Below, piece by piece: positions 41,736 through 49,848 of a stretch of 64,000 bases of DNA. The position numbers were made by a program, and so were the translations under genes. Numbering within the stretch: position 1 is the stretch's first letter; every line of letters begins with the position of its first letter. The notes under the pieces are model-generated. The model worked only from the letters and a program-made list of their open reading frames with translations. It was not told the DNA's origin and ran no database searches. Where the stretch lies: positions 2,477,092 to 2,541,091 of the forward strand of contig NZ_LT968776.1 of assembly GCF_900240975.1 (NCBI RefSeq). Reading direction: 5' to 3'. This stretch comes from Mycobacterium sp. 4858. GTDB taxonomy: Bacteria; Actinomycetota; Actinomycetes; Mycobacteriales; Mycobacteriaceae.

Positions 41736-42556
41736 CGTGGGCCGAGGAGGTGCTCGCCGGGCACCCCTTTGTGGTAGCCCACCGCGGCGCGTCGGCCGCC
41801 AGGCCCGAACACACGCTGGCCGCCTATGACCTCGCGCTCAAGGAAGGCGCCGACGGCGTGGAATGCGACGTGCGCCTGACCCGCGACGGCCACCTGGTGT
41901 GTGTCCACGATCGCCGGCTGGACCGGACCTCGACCGGGGCCGGCTTGGTCAGCACGATGACCCTTGCCGAGCTGCGCGAGCTCGAGTACGGGGCGTGGCA
42001 CGACAGCTGGCGCGAAGACGGCACCCACGGTGACACCAGCCTGCTGACACTGGACGCCCTGGTCTCGCTCGTTCTGGACTGGCGGCGGCCGGTCAAGCTG
42101 TTCATCGAGACCAAGCACCCGGTCCGCTACGGCTCGCTGGTGGAAACCAAGCTGCTGGCGCTGCTGCACCGGTTCGGCATCGCCGCCCCTCCCTCCGCCG
42201 ACCGGTCCCGCGCGGTGGTGATGTCGTTCTCGGCGGCCGCGGTCTGGCGGATCCGGCGGGCCGCCCCGCTGCTGCCGACCGTGCTGCTCGGCAGGACCGC
42301 GCGCTACTTGACCAGCGGCGCGGCCACCGCCGTCGGCGCCACCGCCGTCGGGCCGTCGCTGGCGACGTTGAAGGAATATCCCCAGCTCGCGGACCGCGCG
42401 ATCGCCCAGGGCCGGGCCGTGTACTGCTGGAATGTCGACGAGTATGACGATCTCGACTTCTGCCGCGATGTCGGGGTGGCGTGGCTCGCCACCCACCACC
42501 CGGGCCGGACGAAGGCCTATCTGCAGAACGGCCGCGGCGGCGAGGGGTGCGACTAG
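41732..42556 (+). CDS. glpQ1: Glycerophosphodiester phosphodiesterase
   Basis: GlpQ1 hydrolyses glycerophosphodiesters to glycerol-3-phosphate and an alcohol, recycling phospholipid head groups. The 274-residue product has the GDPD core: HRGASAARPEHTLAAYDLA (His and Glu ligands), GADGVECDVRLTRDGHLVCVHD (Glu, Asp and catalytic His) and YCWNVDEYDDLDF near the end. It has no signal peptide, so it is probably cytosolic. Its ATG overlaps the upstream membrane-protein gene. In M. tuberculosis bfrB lies next to it; here it is convergent with an LCP-family gene instead. Confidence 0.94.
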   Translation: MTWAEEVLAGHPFVVAHRGASAARPEHTLAAYDLALKEGADGVECDVRLTRDGHLVCVHDRRLDRTSTGAGLVSTMTLAELRELEYGAWHDSWREDGTHGDTSLLTLDALVSLVLDWRRPVKLFIETKHPVRYGSLVETKLLALLHRFGIAAPPSADRSRAVVMSFSAAAVWRIRRAAPLLPTVLLGRTARYLTSGAATAVGATAVGPSLATLKEYPQLADRAIAQGRAVYCWNVDEYDDLDFCRDVGVAWLATHHPGRTKAYLQNGRGGEGCD

Positions 42557-43743
42557 TCCGGCGGAGCCGTCGGCACGGGCGCGTCGGAGGCCAGCGCCTC
42601 GAACAACCGGCTGGCCTCGTCGTGGTTCCACACCACTACCGATCCGGCGTCGCCGTTGGTGAACTCCCCGATCGGGACGGTCATGGCGGTGGGGGAGCCG
42701 TGCAGTCCCCAGCCGAGGCGGGCCAGGTCCCAGACATGGTCGCCGCGGTCAACGGTCAGGGCGTCGGCGACCGCGCGCGGCACCGAGTACCAGCGCCACG
42801 GGTTCAGCCACACCGCGGGGCTGCCGGCTGCGCGCAGCAGCGCCGCGACGAATTGCCGCTGGTTGACCATCCGGTCCAGGTCGGCCCGCGGGGTGTCGCG
42901 CGTCCGGACGTATCCGAGGGCGTTGCGGCCGTTGAGCTTCTGGCAGCCGGCGGGCAGGTTGATCCCGGCCAAGGGGTCGTCAAGCGGAGCCGTCGGACAC
43001 ACCGTCACCCCGCCCAGCGCGTCGACCACGCCGGCGAACCCGCCGAATCCGATCTCGGCGTAGTGGTCGAGGCGCAACCCCGTGGCCTGTTCCACCGTCT
43101 GAACCAGCAAGCCGGCCCCGCCCATCGCGAAGGCGGCGTTGATCTTGTCCTTGCCGTGGCCGGGAATGGGGACGTAGGAGTCCCGCGGTATCGACACCAT
43201 CGTCACCCGCCCGCCGGACCACAGCTCGGGCAGGTGTACCAGCAGGATGGTGTCGGTCCGGCTGCTGCCGATGTCACCGCCGGTGGCCAGGTTCTCCTGC
43301 TGCTCGGGGCTGAGGCCTTGGCGGCTGTCGGAGCCGACGAGCAGCCAGTTCGTCCCCCGGCCTGGTCCGGGGCGTCCCGGATAGTCGGTGAGAACGTCGT
43401 CGCGGTGCAGCCTGCTGTCGAACCACACGGCCCCGCATACCGCACCTATGCCGACCAGCAGGACGCCGATCACCAGGGTCGAGGCGAACGCCCGCGTCCA
43501 GCGGCGCCAGCCGCGCCTGCGACGTGGCCCCGGCGCGGTGGGCCGGGGCGGCGGGCCGGGCGGTTGTCGGGTGCGCGGCGCCGATGGGACAGGGCGCGGC
43601 GTCTGGGGTGCTGGAGGGGGTGGCGTCGGCCGACGCAGCGGCGTGGTCTGTTCGGCCGGTGTCGTGGGGTGGGCCCCGCGGCGAATCACCGGCGACGGTT
43701 CGGTACGCGGCTCGGGCCGCTGCGCTGGTCGATCGCCGTTCAC
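42553..43743 (-). CDS. LytR-CpsA-Psr (LCP) family protein
   Basis: LCP enzymes join glycans such as arabinogalactan to peptidoglycan. The 396-residue product has a Pro/Arg-rich cytosolic N-terminus of about 80 residues, one membrane helix near 88-108 (FASTLVIGVLLVGIGAVCGAV), and an extracellular LCP domain: NWLLVGSDSRQG, RTDTILLVHLP, MVSIPRDSYVPIPGHGKDKI (the Arg and Asp bind pyrophosphate), YAEIGFGGFAGVVDALGGV and YVRTRDTPRADLDRMVNQRQ. All signature blocks are present, so it looks active. It corresponds by position to the short Rv3840 fragment of M. tuberculosis, here full length. Confidence 0.92.
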   Translation of the reverse strand: MNGDRPAQRPEPRTEPSPVIRRGAHPTTPAEQTTPLRRPTPPPPAPQTPRPVPSAPRTRQPPGPPPRPTAPGPRRRRGWRRWTRAFASTLVIGVLLVGIGAVCGAVWFDSRLHRDDVLTDYPGRPGPGRGTNWLLVGSDSRQGLSPEQQENLATGGDIGSSRTDTILLVHLPELWSGGRVTMVSIPRDSYVPIPGHGKDKINAAFAMGGAGLLVQTVEQATGLRLDHYAEIGFGGFAGVVDALGGVTVCPTAPLDDPLAGINLPAGCQKLNGRNALGYVRTRDTPRADLDRMVNQRQFVAALLRAAGSPAVWLNPWRWYSVPRAVADALTVDRGDHVWDLARLGWGLHGSPTAMTVPIGEFTNGDAGSVVVWNHDEASRLFEALASDAPVPTAPPD

Positions 43744-43788
43744 CTGGTTAACGTACGCGGCCGGGTCGGCCCGACACGACCGGTTGGG

Positions 43789-44595
43789 CTACCGGCGGGC
43801 GTGCAGGCCGTTGATGAACGGACACCCCATCAGCACCCGGATGGCCTGGCTCAATCCGGTCATGTCGTCCACCGGCTTGTGGAAGGGCAGCCGGACGTCG
43901 TGGTCGCGGTCCTTGCCTTCGACGCGGAACCGCACGCCGTAGCGGTCGAGGCCGAGGGGGCGGACCTGCCCGCGACGCAACGGCGCCGGGAGCCGGGACA
44001 CCAGCCGCGCAACCACGTCGCTGTGGGCGGTGTCCAAGTGCCACAGCAGGTTCGACTCGATCTCACAGAACGGGTCGGGCCGGGCCGCCAGGAGATCCTC
44101 GACGCTGACCGGCTCGGCGCCGGTGGCGTCGGTGACGACGACGGACGCGATCTCCAGCCGGACCAGCGTGTACCGGGGTTCCTGCCCGTCCGATGGCGCG
44201 CACCTCGGGGTGTCGACCTGGAGCAACGCCGGGTGTGGCCACTCGGCGGCGATCAGGTCGACCGTCTCGGCGACCTCGGCCGGGTGGAATTCGTGCAGAC
44301 GCCCGCGCACCCACACCAGTGAGCGCACCGGCTCCCGCAGCGGCAGCGGCGCGTAGTCGGTCAACTCGAGCAGCGCCTGCGATCCTGCGACCCCGCGTTG
44401 GGGGTGGCCGTCGCTCTCACTCGGGAGCGCCAGCGCGAACGACCCGTCGGGCAGGAGGTGATGGATGGGCGTCACGACCGGGTCCTGGCGCGGGTGCGCG
44501 GTTTCCAGCGCCAGGAGGGCTCCGCCGGCGCGCACGCACGCGCTGCGGATCCGTTCGGCCGTTGTCGGGGCGGGGCACGTCAGCGGTAACACCAT
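43789..44595 (-). CDS. DUF2470-domain protein, IdeR-regulated (Rv3839 type)
   Basis: A protein of about 268 residues with an N-terminal pyridoxamine-oxidase-like/HugZ-type region (HHLLPDGSFALALPSESDGH, VWVRGRLHEF) and a C-terminal DUF2470 domain (ESNLLWHLDTAHSDVVARLV ... PLGLDRYGVRFRVEG). That domain pair occurs in heme-handling proteins. The start is uncertain: GAGGAG sits only 1-2 bases before the ATG at 44595, so the adjacent GTG could be used. Two overlapping IdeR boxes lie immediately upstream, so iron limitation should raise expression, as reported for Rv3839. Confidence 0.85.
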   Translation of the reverse strand: MVLPLTCPAPTTAERIRSACVRAGGALLALETAHPRQDPVVTPIHHLLPDGSFALALPSESDGHPQRGVAGSQALLELTDYAPLPLREPVRSLVWVRGRLHEFHPAEVAETVDLIAAEWPHPALLQVDTPRCAPSDGQEPRYTLVRLEIASVVVTDATGAEPVSVEDLLAARPDPFCEIESNLLWHLDTAHSDVVARLVSRLPAPLRRGQVRPLGLDRYGVRFRVEGKDRDHDVRLPFHKPVDDMTGLSQAIRVLMGCPFINGLHARR

Positions 44596-44605
44596 TCTCC
44601 TCAAA

Positions 44606-44629
44606 TTAGGTAAGCCTAAGTTAACTTAA
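44606..44629. promoter_or_regulatory. Overlapping IdeR (iron) boxes
   Basis: TTAGGTAAGCCTAAGTTAA at 44606-44624 matches 15 of 19 positions of the IdeR consensus TTAGGTTAGGCTAACCTAA. A second, weaker match (13 of 19) overlaps it, shifted by 5 bases, at 44611-44629. They lie 11 bases from the start of the Rv3839-like gene and about 55 bases from pheA, where iron-bound IdeR would repress. Confidence 0.82.
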
Positions 44630-44683
44630 GTCGGGGGATGCCGCAAGGAGCGGTTTGGCGACGGTCGCCGCTAGGGTTGGGGC

Positions 44684-45634
44684 GTGGTCCGCATCGCTTA
44701 TCTCGGTCCGGAAGGGACCTTCACCGAGGCGGCGCTGGCGCAGATCACGGCCACCGGCCTGATCCCGGGCCAGCCGCCCGGCGAGGTCCGGCGCCTGCCG
44801 ATCGACAGCACCGCCGCGGCGCTGGACACCGTCCGTGATGGCGGTGCCGAATACGCCTGCGTGCCCATCGAGAACTCGATCGACGGCTCGGTGACCCCCA
44901 CGCTCGACAGCCTGGCCATCGGCTCGCCCCTGCAGGTGTTCGCCGAGACCACCCTGGACGTCGCCTTCACGATCGTCGTCGAGCCCGGTCGCGCCGCCGC
45001 CGATGTGCGCACGCTGGCGGCGTTTTCCGTGGCGGCGGCGCAGGTGCGGCATTGGGTCGCGACCCACCTGCCCGACGCCGAGCTGCGGCCCGCCTACTCC
45101 AACGCTGACGCGGCTCGTCAGGTGGCCGAAGGTCAGGCCGACGCCGCGGTGACCTCGCCGCTGGCCGCGACCCATTGGGGGCTGGCCGCACTGGCCAGCG
45201 GCGTGGTCGACGAGGCCAACGCGTGCACCCGCTTCCTCCTGGTCGGCCCGCCGGGCCCGCCGCCGGCCCGCACCGGCGCCGACCGGACGTCGGTGGTGCT
45301 GCGCATCGACAACGCGCCCGGTGCGCTGCTGGGCGCGCTGACCGAATTCGGGATCCGAGGCATCGACCTGACCCGGATCGAATCCCGCCCGACCCGGACG
45401 GCACTGGGCACCTACGTGTTCTTCGCCGACTGCGTGGGCCACATCGACGACGACGCGGTGGCCGAGGCACTCAAAGCGCTGCACCGGCGTTGTGCAGATG
45501 TGCGATACCTGGGATCTTGGCCGACGGGCTCGCCCGCGGGTGTGCTGCCGCCGCCCGCCGACGAGGCGGCCCGCTGGCTGTCGCGGCTCCGAGAGGGCAA
45601 ACCGGAAACCGCTGCCGGGGGGATCGAGCTATGA
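44684..45634 (+). CDS. pheA: Prephenate dehydratase
   Basis: PheA converts prephenate to phenylpyruvate in phenylalanine synthesis. The 316-residue product starts at GTG (RIAYLGPEGTFTEAAL) and has the two-lobed dehydratase domain (EYACVPIENSIDGSVTPTLD; SNADAARQVAEGQADAAVTS; the catalytic TRF in ACTRFLLVG). A C-terminal ACT domain for feedback by amino acids follows (VVLRIDNAPGALLGALTEFG, IDLTRIESRPTR). There is no chorismate mutase domain, as in other mycobacteria. It overlaps the downstream phosphoglycerate mutase-family gene by 4 bases. Confidence 0.96.
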   Translation: MVRIAYLGPEGTFTEAALAQITATGLIPGQPPGEVRRLPIDSTAAALDTVRDGGAEYACVPIENSIDGSVTPTLDSLAIGSPLQVFAETTLDVAFTIVVEPGRAAADVRTLAAFSVAAAQVRHWVATHLPDAELRPAYSNADAARQVAEGQADAAVTSPLAATHWGLAALASGVVDEANACTRFLLVGPPGPPPARTGADRTSVVLRIDNAPGALLGALTEFGIRGIDLTRIESRPTRTALGTYVFFADCVGHIDDDAVAEALKALHRRCADVRYLGSWPTGSPAGVLPPPADEAARWLSRLREGKPETAAGGIEL

Positions 45635-46317
45635 CCGGCCGGCTGGTGTTACTGCGACACGGCCAGTCCTACGGCAACGTCGAGCGCAGGCTGGACACCC
45701 GCCCCCCGGGGGCCGAGCTGACGCCGCTGGGCCGCGACCAGGCCCGCGCCTTCGCCCGCGGTGCGGGACGCCCGGCGCTGCTGGCTCACTCGGTGGCGAT
45801 CCGCGCGTCGCAGACGGCGGGGGTCATCGGCGGCGAACTGCAGATGGCCGCCACCGAGGTCGCCGGGATCCACGAGGTCCAGGTCGGCGGGCTGGAGAAC
45901 CGCAGCGACGACGACGCGGTCGCGGAGTTCAACGCGATCTACGAGCAGTGGCACCGCGGTGACCTCGATGTCCCGCTGCCCGGCGGGGAAACCGGCAACG
46001 ACGTCCTGGACCGCTACGTGCCGGTGCTGACCGACCTGCGGCTGCGCTACCTCGACAACCATGACTGGACCGGCGACATTGTCGTCGTCAGCCATGGCGC
46101 CGCCATCCGGCTGGCCGCCGCGGTGCTGGCCGGGGTGGACGCCGGCTTCGCGCTGGACAACCACCTGGACAACGCCGAATCGGTGGTGCTGGCTCCCATC
46201 ACCGACGGGCGCTGGAGCTGCGTGCGGTGGGGCAGCCTGACACCCCCGTTCTACCCCGAGACCGAGGCGACCCCCGTCGCGGACGCGGTGCACTCGAGCA
46301 CCGACCCGATGGGCTGA
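45631..46317 (+). CDS. gpm2: Histidine phosphatase / phosphoglycerate mutase family
   Basis: A 228-residue histidine phosphatase. The phospho-accepting histidine is in LLRHGQSYGNVE (residue 10), with supporting Arg in SVAIRASQTAG, the catalytic Glu region EVQVGGLENRSDDDAV, and the second His in VVVSHGAAIRLAAA. In M. tuberculosis the equivalent (Rv3837c) is called gpm2, but dPGM activity is not certain; it may be a broad phosphatase. It is coupled to pheA by a 4-base overlap. Confidence 0.88.
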   Translation: MTGRLVLLRHGQSYGNVERRLDTRPPGAELTPLGRDQARAFARGAGRPALLAHSVAIRASQTAGVIGGELQMAATEVAGIHEVQVGGLENRSDDDAVAEFNAIYEQWHRGDLDVPLPGGETGNDVLDRYVPVLTDLRLRYLDNHDWTGDIVVVSHGAAIRLAAAVLAGVDAGFALDNHLDNAESVVLAPITDGRWSCVRWGSLTPPFYPETEATPVADAVHSSTDPMG

Positions 46318-46324
46318 CGGTCGA

Positions 46325-46516
46325 TCAAACGGCCAGCGCGACGGATTCGAAGCAATCGCAGCCGACCGCGTCGCAGTCGACGACGAAGGCGTGCGGCAAC
46401 AGCTCGGGGCTGAAGCAGTCCGGCTCCGTGCATTCCGAGCGGCGCAGGGCATGGCGAATGATGGTGCCGTGACAGTGATCTAGACCCGCCCGGCAGTCGC
46501 GGCAGTCAGCACTCAT
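46325..46516 (-). CDS. Small cysteine-rich protein, 63 residues
   Basis: A 63-residue product with eight cysteines: CRDC near residue 5, then C15, C29, C34, and C48, C53, C55 in VDCDAVGCDC, plus histidines (DHCHGTIIRH). The spacing suggests a zinc- or iron-binding fold. It starts MSADCRDCRAGLDHCHG, has no membrane segment and lies alone on the minus strand between gpm2 and the metallopeptidase-like gene. I believe similar small proteins occur at this place in other mycobacteria; the function is unknown. Confidence 0.7.
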   Translation of the reverse strand: MSADCRDCRAGLDHCHGTIIRHALRRSECTEPDCFSPELLPHAFVVDCDAVGCDCFESVALAV

Positions 46517-46586
46517 GAGCCGTTCATAGCACCGGGCGCGGACAAATCCGGGATGCCGCGCCCGGAAAGCCGGCGCGGCTTAGGTG

Positions 46587-46925
46587 TCAGGCCCAGCCCA
46601 GCTCTTCCAGCCGGTCGTCGTCGATGCCGAAGTGGTGGGCGATCTCGTGGATCACCGTGATCGCCACCTCCTCGACGACCTCGTCGTCGGATTCGCAGAC
46701 GTCCAGCAGCGCCTCGCGGTAGATGGTGATCGCGTCGGGCAGGGACCCGGCGTAGTCGGAGTCGCGCTCGGTCAGGGCGACCCCTTCGTACAGCCCGAGC
46801 AGTTCGCCGTCCTCGGGGTGGCGATCTTCGACCAGGACGACGACGTTGTCCATCGCCGCCGCCAGCTCGGGCGGGATCAGGTCGAGCGCGTCGGAAACCA
46901 GTTCGTCGAACCGCTGCGGGTCCAT
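46587..46925 (-). CDS. Zincin-like metallopeptidase family protein (Rv3836 type)
   Basis: A product of about 112 residues from the ATG giving MDPQRFDELVSDALDLIPPE; a GTG four codons upstream is possible. The zinc-protease signature HEIAHHFGIDD (HExxHxxG) lies near the C-terminus, after an acidic helical segment. The family is a minimal metallopeptidase-like domain without proven substrates. Its start lies 16 bases from the stop of the large membrane-protein gene, same strand, so they are likely co-transcribed. Confidence 0.85.
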   Translation of the reverse strand: MDPQRFDELVSDALDLIPPELAAAMDNVVVLVEDRHPEDGELLGLYEGVALTERDSDYAGSLPDAITIYREALLDVCESDDEVVEEVAITVIHEIAHHFGIDDDRLEELGWA

Positions 46926-46941
46926 CCGCGCGGGCACTCGG

Positions 46942-48321
46942 TCAGCCCCCGGGTGCCGGCCCTGGAGGCGGTGCCTCCCCCGCCGCGGGGGGCGCTCCGG
47001 CGTCCTGGGGAGGAGGAGGCGCCTGGGGCGGCGCCCCGGCATCCGCGGGCGGCGGCGCCTGGGGGGCCGGGGAATCCGATGCGGGCGCCTGGGAGGGCGT
47101 CACCACGGGCTGCTGCCCGGGAAGATGTTGATTGTTCGGCGGGATCTCCGGGGCGGAGCCGGTCTGGGTCGACGGCGACTGGGCCGGCACCTGCAGCGGA
47201 ATCGGTGGCATCGTGAGCCGCTCTTCGGGAATGTCGGGCGGCGGCACTGGCGGCTGGCCGTTGATCAGCAACTGCCCCTTGGCGCTGTTGACCAGCGTGG
47301 CCCAGCCGCCGTTGCCCAGCGTCGCGCCGATGCTGCAGGCGACCTCGCGGCTCCCGGCCGTCCAGCTGGCCAGCGGCACGGTGGGGTAGATCAGCGTCAA
47401 AGTGGTGGTGCGCAACTTGACCGGAGCCAGGTAGGCATCAGTCATCTTGGTGCACTGATCCTTGATGAAGCCGTCCTGGTCGGGCTCCGCCGGCAGCGCG
47501 CCGGGGAACTTCTCGGCCAGGTTGACCGTGCCCGTCACCTCCATCGCGTGCGGCGCGCCACACTCCACCGGGGCGTCGATCGGCTGGTTGGTGGTCGAGT
47601 CGATGCCCAGGCACGTGCCGGCCGGCCAGACCTTGGACTGGTCGACGTCGGCGACCTTGCCCTTGAAGGCCTGTTGCTGGTTGTTGGTCCCCGGCAGCTG
47701 CAGACCGCAGAGCATGCGGCGCTCGCCGGACTGGCGCCAGGCCCGGTCGCCTGGCCACAGCAGGCTGACGGTGAACTTGCTGTTGGGATCGAACTTGGGA
47801 CCCAGGTAGTTGCGCACGGCGGACTCGCACTGTTCCTGGGTGATCTGCTGAATGCGAGCGGGCGACGGGGGAGCCGCGTTAGGGCCGTACTCGGAGCCTG
47901 GGAACGTCCGCATGTCGATCGATTCGGCGACCTCGAACTTGTGATCGTCGGTGCAGTTGACGATCTTCGCCGACTCCGGGGTGGCGTCCGGCCACGTCAG
48001 GCAGTCACCGCTGGCCGCCTTGTTGAAGGCGGCGTCGCTCTTGGTTCCGGTGGTGGGCACCGGGTTGCCGTCGAGGTAGCCGGAGAACCGGCCCGCCCCG
48101 GTGCCGCCAACCGGCAGCGCCGTGACCAGGCCGGCGATCAGCAGGGCACCCAGCGCGGTGAGCAACAGAGCACGCCTGGTCGCCTGGGCCTGCAGACTCC
48201 GCGGCCACCGGAAGCCGGCCTGCGGCTGTTCCGGCGCGGCGGTGGAGGCCTGCGGGGCCTCCGTCTCGGGCGCTTGCGACATCGGCTCCATTCTGACAGG
48301 AGCGCTTGTGCCACGTGACAA
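46942..48321 (-). CDS. Membrane-anchored septum-formation-like protein (Rv3835 type)
   Basis: A 459-residue protein. A short cytosolic N-terminus of about 50 residues precedes one membrane helix (near 52-70, LLLTALGALLIAGLVTAL) and a long external region with two related Cys-containing blocks (GDCLTWPDATPESAKIVNCT near 105-125 and AGTCLGIDSTT ... VECGAPHAMEVTG near 235-265), the pattern of the 'septum formation' domain. The last 100 residues are Pro/Ala-rich. Start choice is open (48321, 48291 or 48279). Role unknown. Confidence 0.83.
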   Translation of the reverse strand: MSRGTSAPVRMEPMSQAPETEAPQASTAAPEQPQAGFRWPRSLQAQATRRALLLTALGALLIAGLVTALPVGGTGAGRFSGYLDGNPVPTTGTKSDAAFNKAASGDCLTWPDATPESAKIVNCTDDHKFEVAESIDMRTFPGSEYGPNAAPPSPARIQQITQEQCESAVRNYLGPKFDPNSKFTVSLLWPGDRAWRQSGERRMLCGLQLPGTNNQQQAFKGKVADVDQSKVWPAGTCLGIDSTTNQPIDAPVECGAPHAMEVTGTVNLAEKFPGALPAEPDQDGFIKDQCTKMTDAYLAPVKLRTTTLTLIYPTVPLASWTAGSREVACSIGATLGNGGWATLVNSAKGQLLINGQPPVPPPDIPEERLTMPPIPLQVPAQSPSTQTGSAPEIPPNNQHLPGQQPVVTPSQAPASDSPAPQAPPPADAGAPPQAPPPPQDAGAPPAAGEAPPPGPAPGG

Positions 48322-48402
48322 AAGTTACTGATGTGAGTCCTGGGATGTTGCGGGTGGGACGCTGTGCCACCGGCCCGGAAGTGAAAAAGTAGTCTCAGGG
48401 CC

Positions 48403-49662
48403 GTGATCGACCTGAAGCTGCTCCGGGAAGACCCCGACGCCGTGCGCCGCTCCCAGCTCAGCCGTGGGGAGGACCCGGCGCTGGTCGACGCCCTGCTGCA
48501 GGCCGACACCGCCCGCCGGGCGGCGATCTCGTCGGCGGACGCGCTGCGCGCGGAACAGAAATCCGCCAGCAAGAGCGTCGGCTCCGCGTCGCCCGAGGAG
48601 CGCCCGGCCAGGCTGGCGCGCGCCAAGGAGCTGGCCGAGCAGGTCAAGGCCGCCGAAGCCGAGCAGGCCGAGGCCGAGGCGGCGTTCACCGCGGCGCACA
48701 TGGCGATCTCCAACGTCGTCATCGAGGGGGTGCCCGCCGGCGGGGAAGACGACTATCGCGTCCTCGACGTCGTGGGCGAACCAGCGGCCATCGACAACCC
48801 GAAAGACCACCTCGAGCTCGGCGAATCCCTGGGACTCATCGACATGCAGCGGGGCGCCAAGGTGTCGGGATCGCGCTTCTACTTCCTGACCGGCCGGGGC
48901 GCGCTGCTGCAGCTGGGGCTGCTGCAGCTGGCGCTGCGCCTGGCCGTCGACAACGGCTTCATCCCGATGATCCCGCCGGTGTTGGTGCGCCCGGAGGTGA
49001 TGGCCGGCACCGGTTTCCTGGGCGCCCACGCCGACGAGATCTACCGGGTGGAGGTCGACGACCTCTATCTGGTCGGCACCTCCGAGGTGCCGCTGGCGGG
49101 CTACCACGCCGACGAGATCCTGGACCTGTCCGACGGGCCGCTGCGCTACGCGGGCTGGTCGTCGTGCTTCCGGCGGGAGGCGGGCAGCTACGGCAAGGAC
49201 ACCCGCGGCATCATCCGGGTGCATCAGTTCGACAAGGTCGAGGGGTTCGTCTACTGCACCCCCGCCGAGGCCGAGGCCGAACACGAACGGCTGCTCGGCT
49301 GGCAACGCGAGATGCTGGCCCGCATCGGGGTGCCGTATCGGGTGATCGATGTCGCCGCGGGCGATCTCGGCTCGTCGGCCGCGCGCAAGTTCGACTGCGA
49401 GGCCTGGGTTCCGACGCAGGGCACCTACCGCGAGCTGACGTCGACGTCGAACTGCACCACCTTCCAGGCGCGCCGGCTGGCGACGCGCTACCGCGACGAG
49501 GGCGGCAAGCCGCAGACCGCGGCCACGCTCAACGGCACGCTGGGCACCACCCGGTGGCTGGTCGCGATCCTGGAGAACCACCAGCAGCCCGACGGCAGCG
49601 TGCGGGTGCCCGACGCGCTGGTGCCGTTCGTGGGCACCGAGCTGTTGGAGCCGGCCGGCTAG
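48403..49662 (+). CDS. serS: Seryl-tRNA synthetase
   Basis: SerS charges tRNA-Ser. The 419-residue product starts at GTG (IDLKLLREDPDAVRRSQLSR), has the N-terminal long coiled-coil arm (about 30-100) that grips the tRNA's extra arm, and a class II catalytic core: motif 2 SSCFRREAGSYGKDTRGIIR near 254, FDKVEGFVYC, TSTSNCTTFQARRL and motif 3 with TLNGTLGTTRWLVAILE near the end. Its TAG stop is also the first bases of a tandem repeat array. Confidence 0.97.
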   Translation: MIDLKLLREDPDAVRRSQLSRGEDPALVDALLQADTARRAAISSADALRAEQKSASKSVGSASPEERPARLARAKELAEQVKAAEAEQAEAEAAFTAAHMAISNVVIEGVPAGGEDDYRVLDVVGEPAAIDNPKDHLELGESLGLIDMQRGAKVSGSRFYFLTGRGALLQLGLLQLALRLAVDNGFIPMIPPVLVRPEVMAGTGFLGAHADEIYRVEVDDLYLVGTSEVPLAGYHADEILDLSDGPLRYAGWSSCFRREAGSYGKDTRGIIRVHQFDKVEGFVYCTPAEAEAEHERLLGWQREMLARIGVPYRVIDVAAGDLGSSAARKFDCEAWVPTQGTYRELTSTSNCTTFQARRLATRYRDEGGKPQTAATLNGTLGTTRWLVAILENHQQPDGSVRVPDALVPFVGTELLEPAG

Positions 49663-49848
49663 TGGCGATCGCAAGCGCGGCGTAGCCGGGCGCAGCGGGT
49701 CGCCATCATTGGCTAGTGGCGATCGCAAGCGCGGCGTAGCCGGGCGCGGCGGGTCGCCATCATTGGCTAGTGGCGATCGCAAGCGCGGCGTAGCCGGGCG
49801 CTGGGGGTGCCCCCGCGGAGCTGGGGGACGGGTCGCCATCATTGGCTA
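49660..49848. repeat. Tandem array, three 54-bp-type units, with insertion
   Basis: Units beginning TAGTGGCGATCGCAAGCGCG start at 49660, 49714 and 49768, a 54-base period. The third is lengthened by about 26 bases (49801-49829) containing the palindrome GGGGGTGCCCCC. It is the same family as the array at 32264, in inverted orientation. The array fills the entire gap between convergent serS and the AraC-family gene: both stop codons lie within its ends. Confidence 0.95.
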
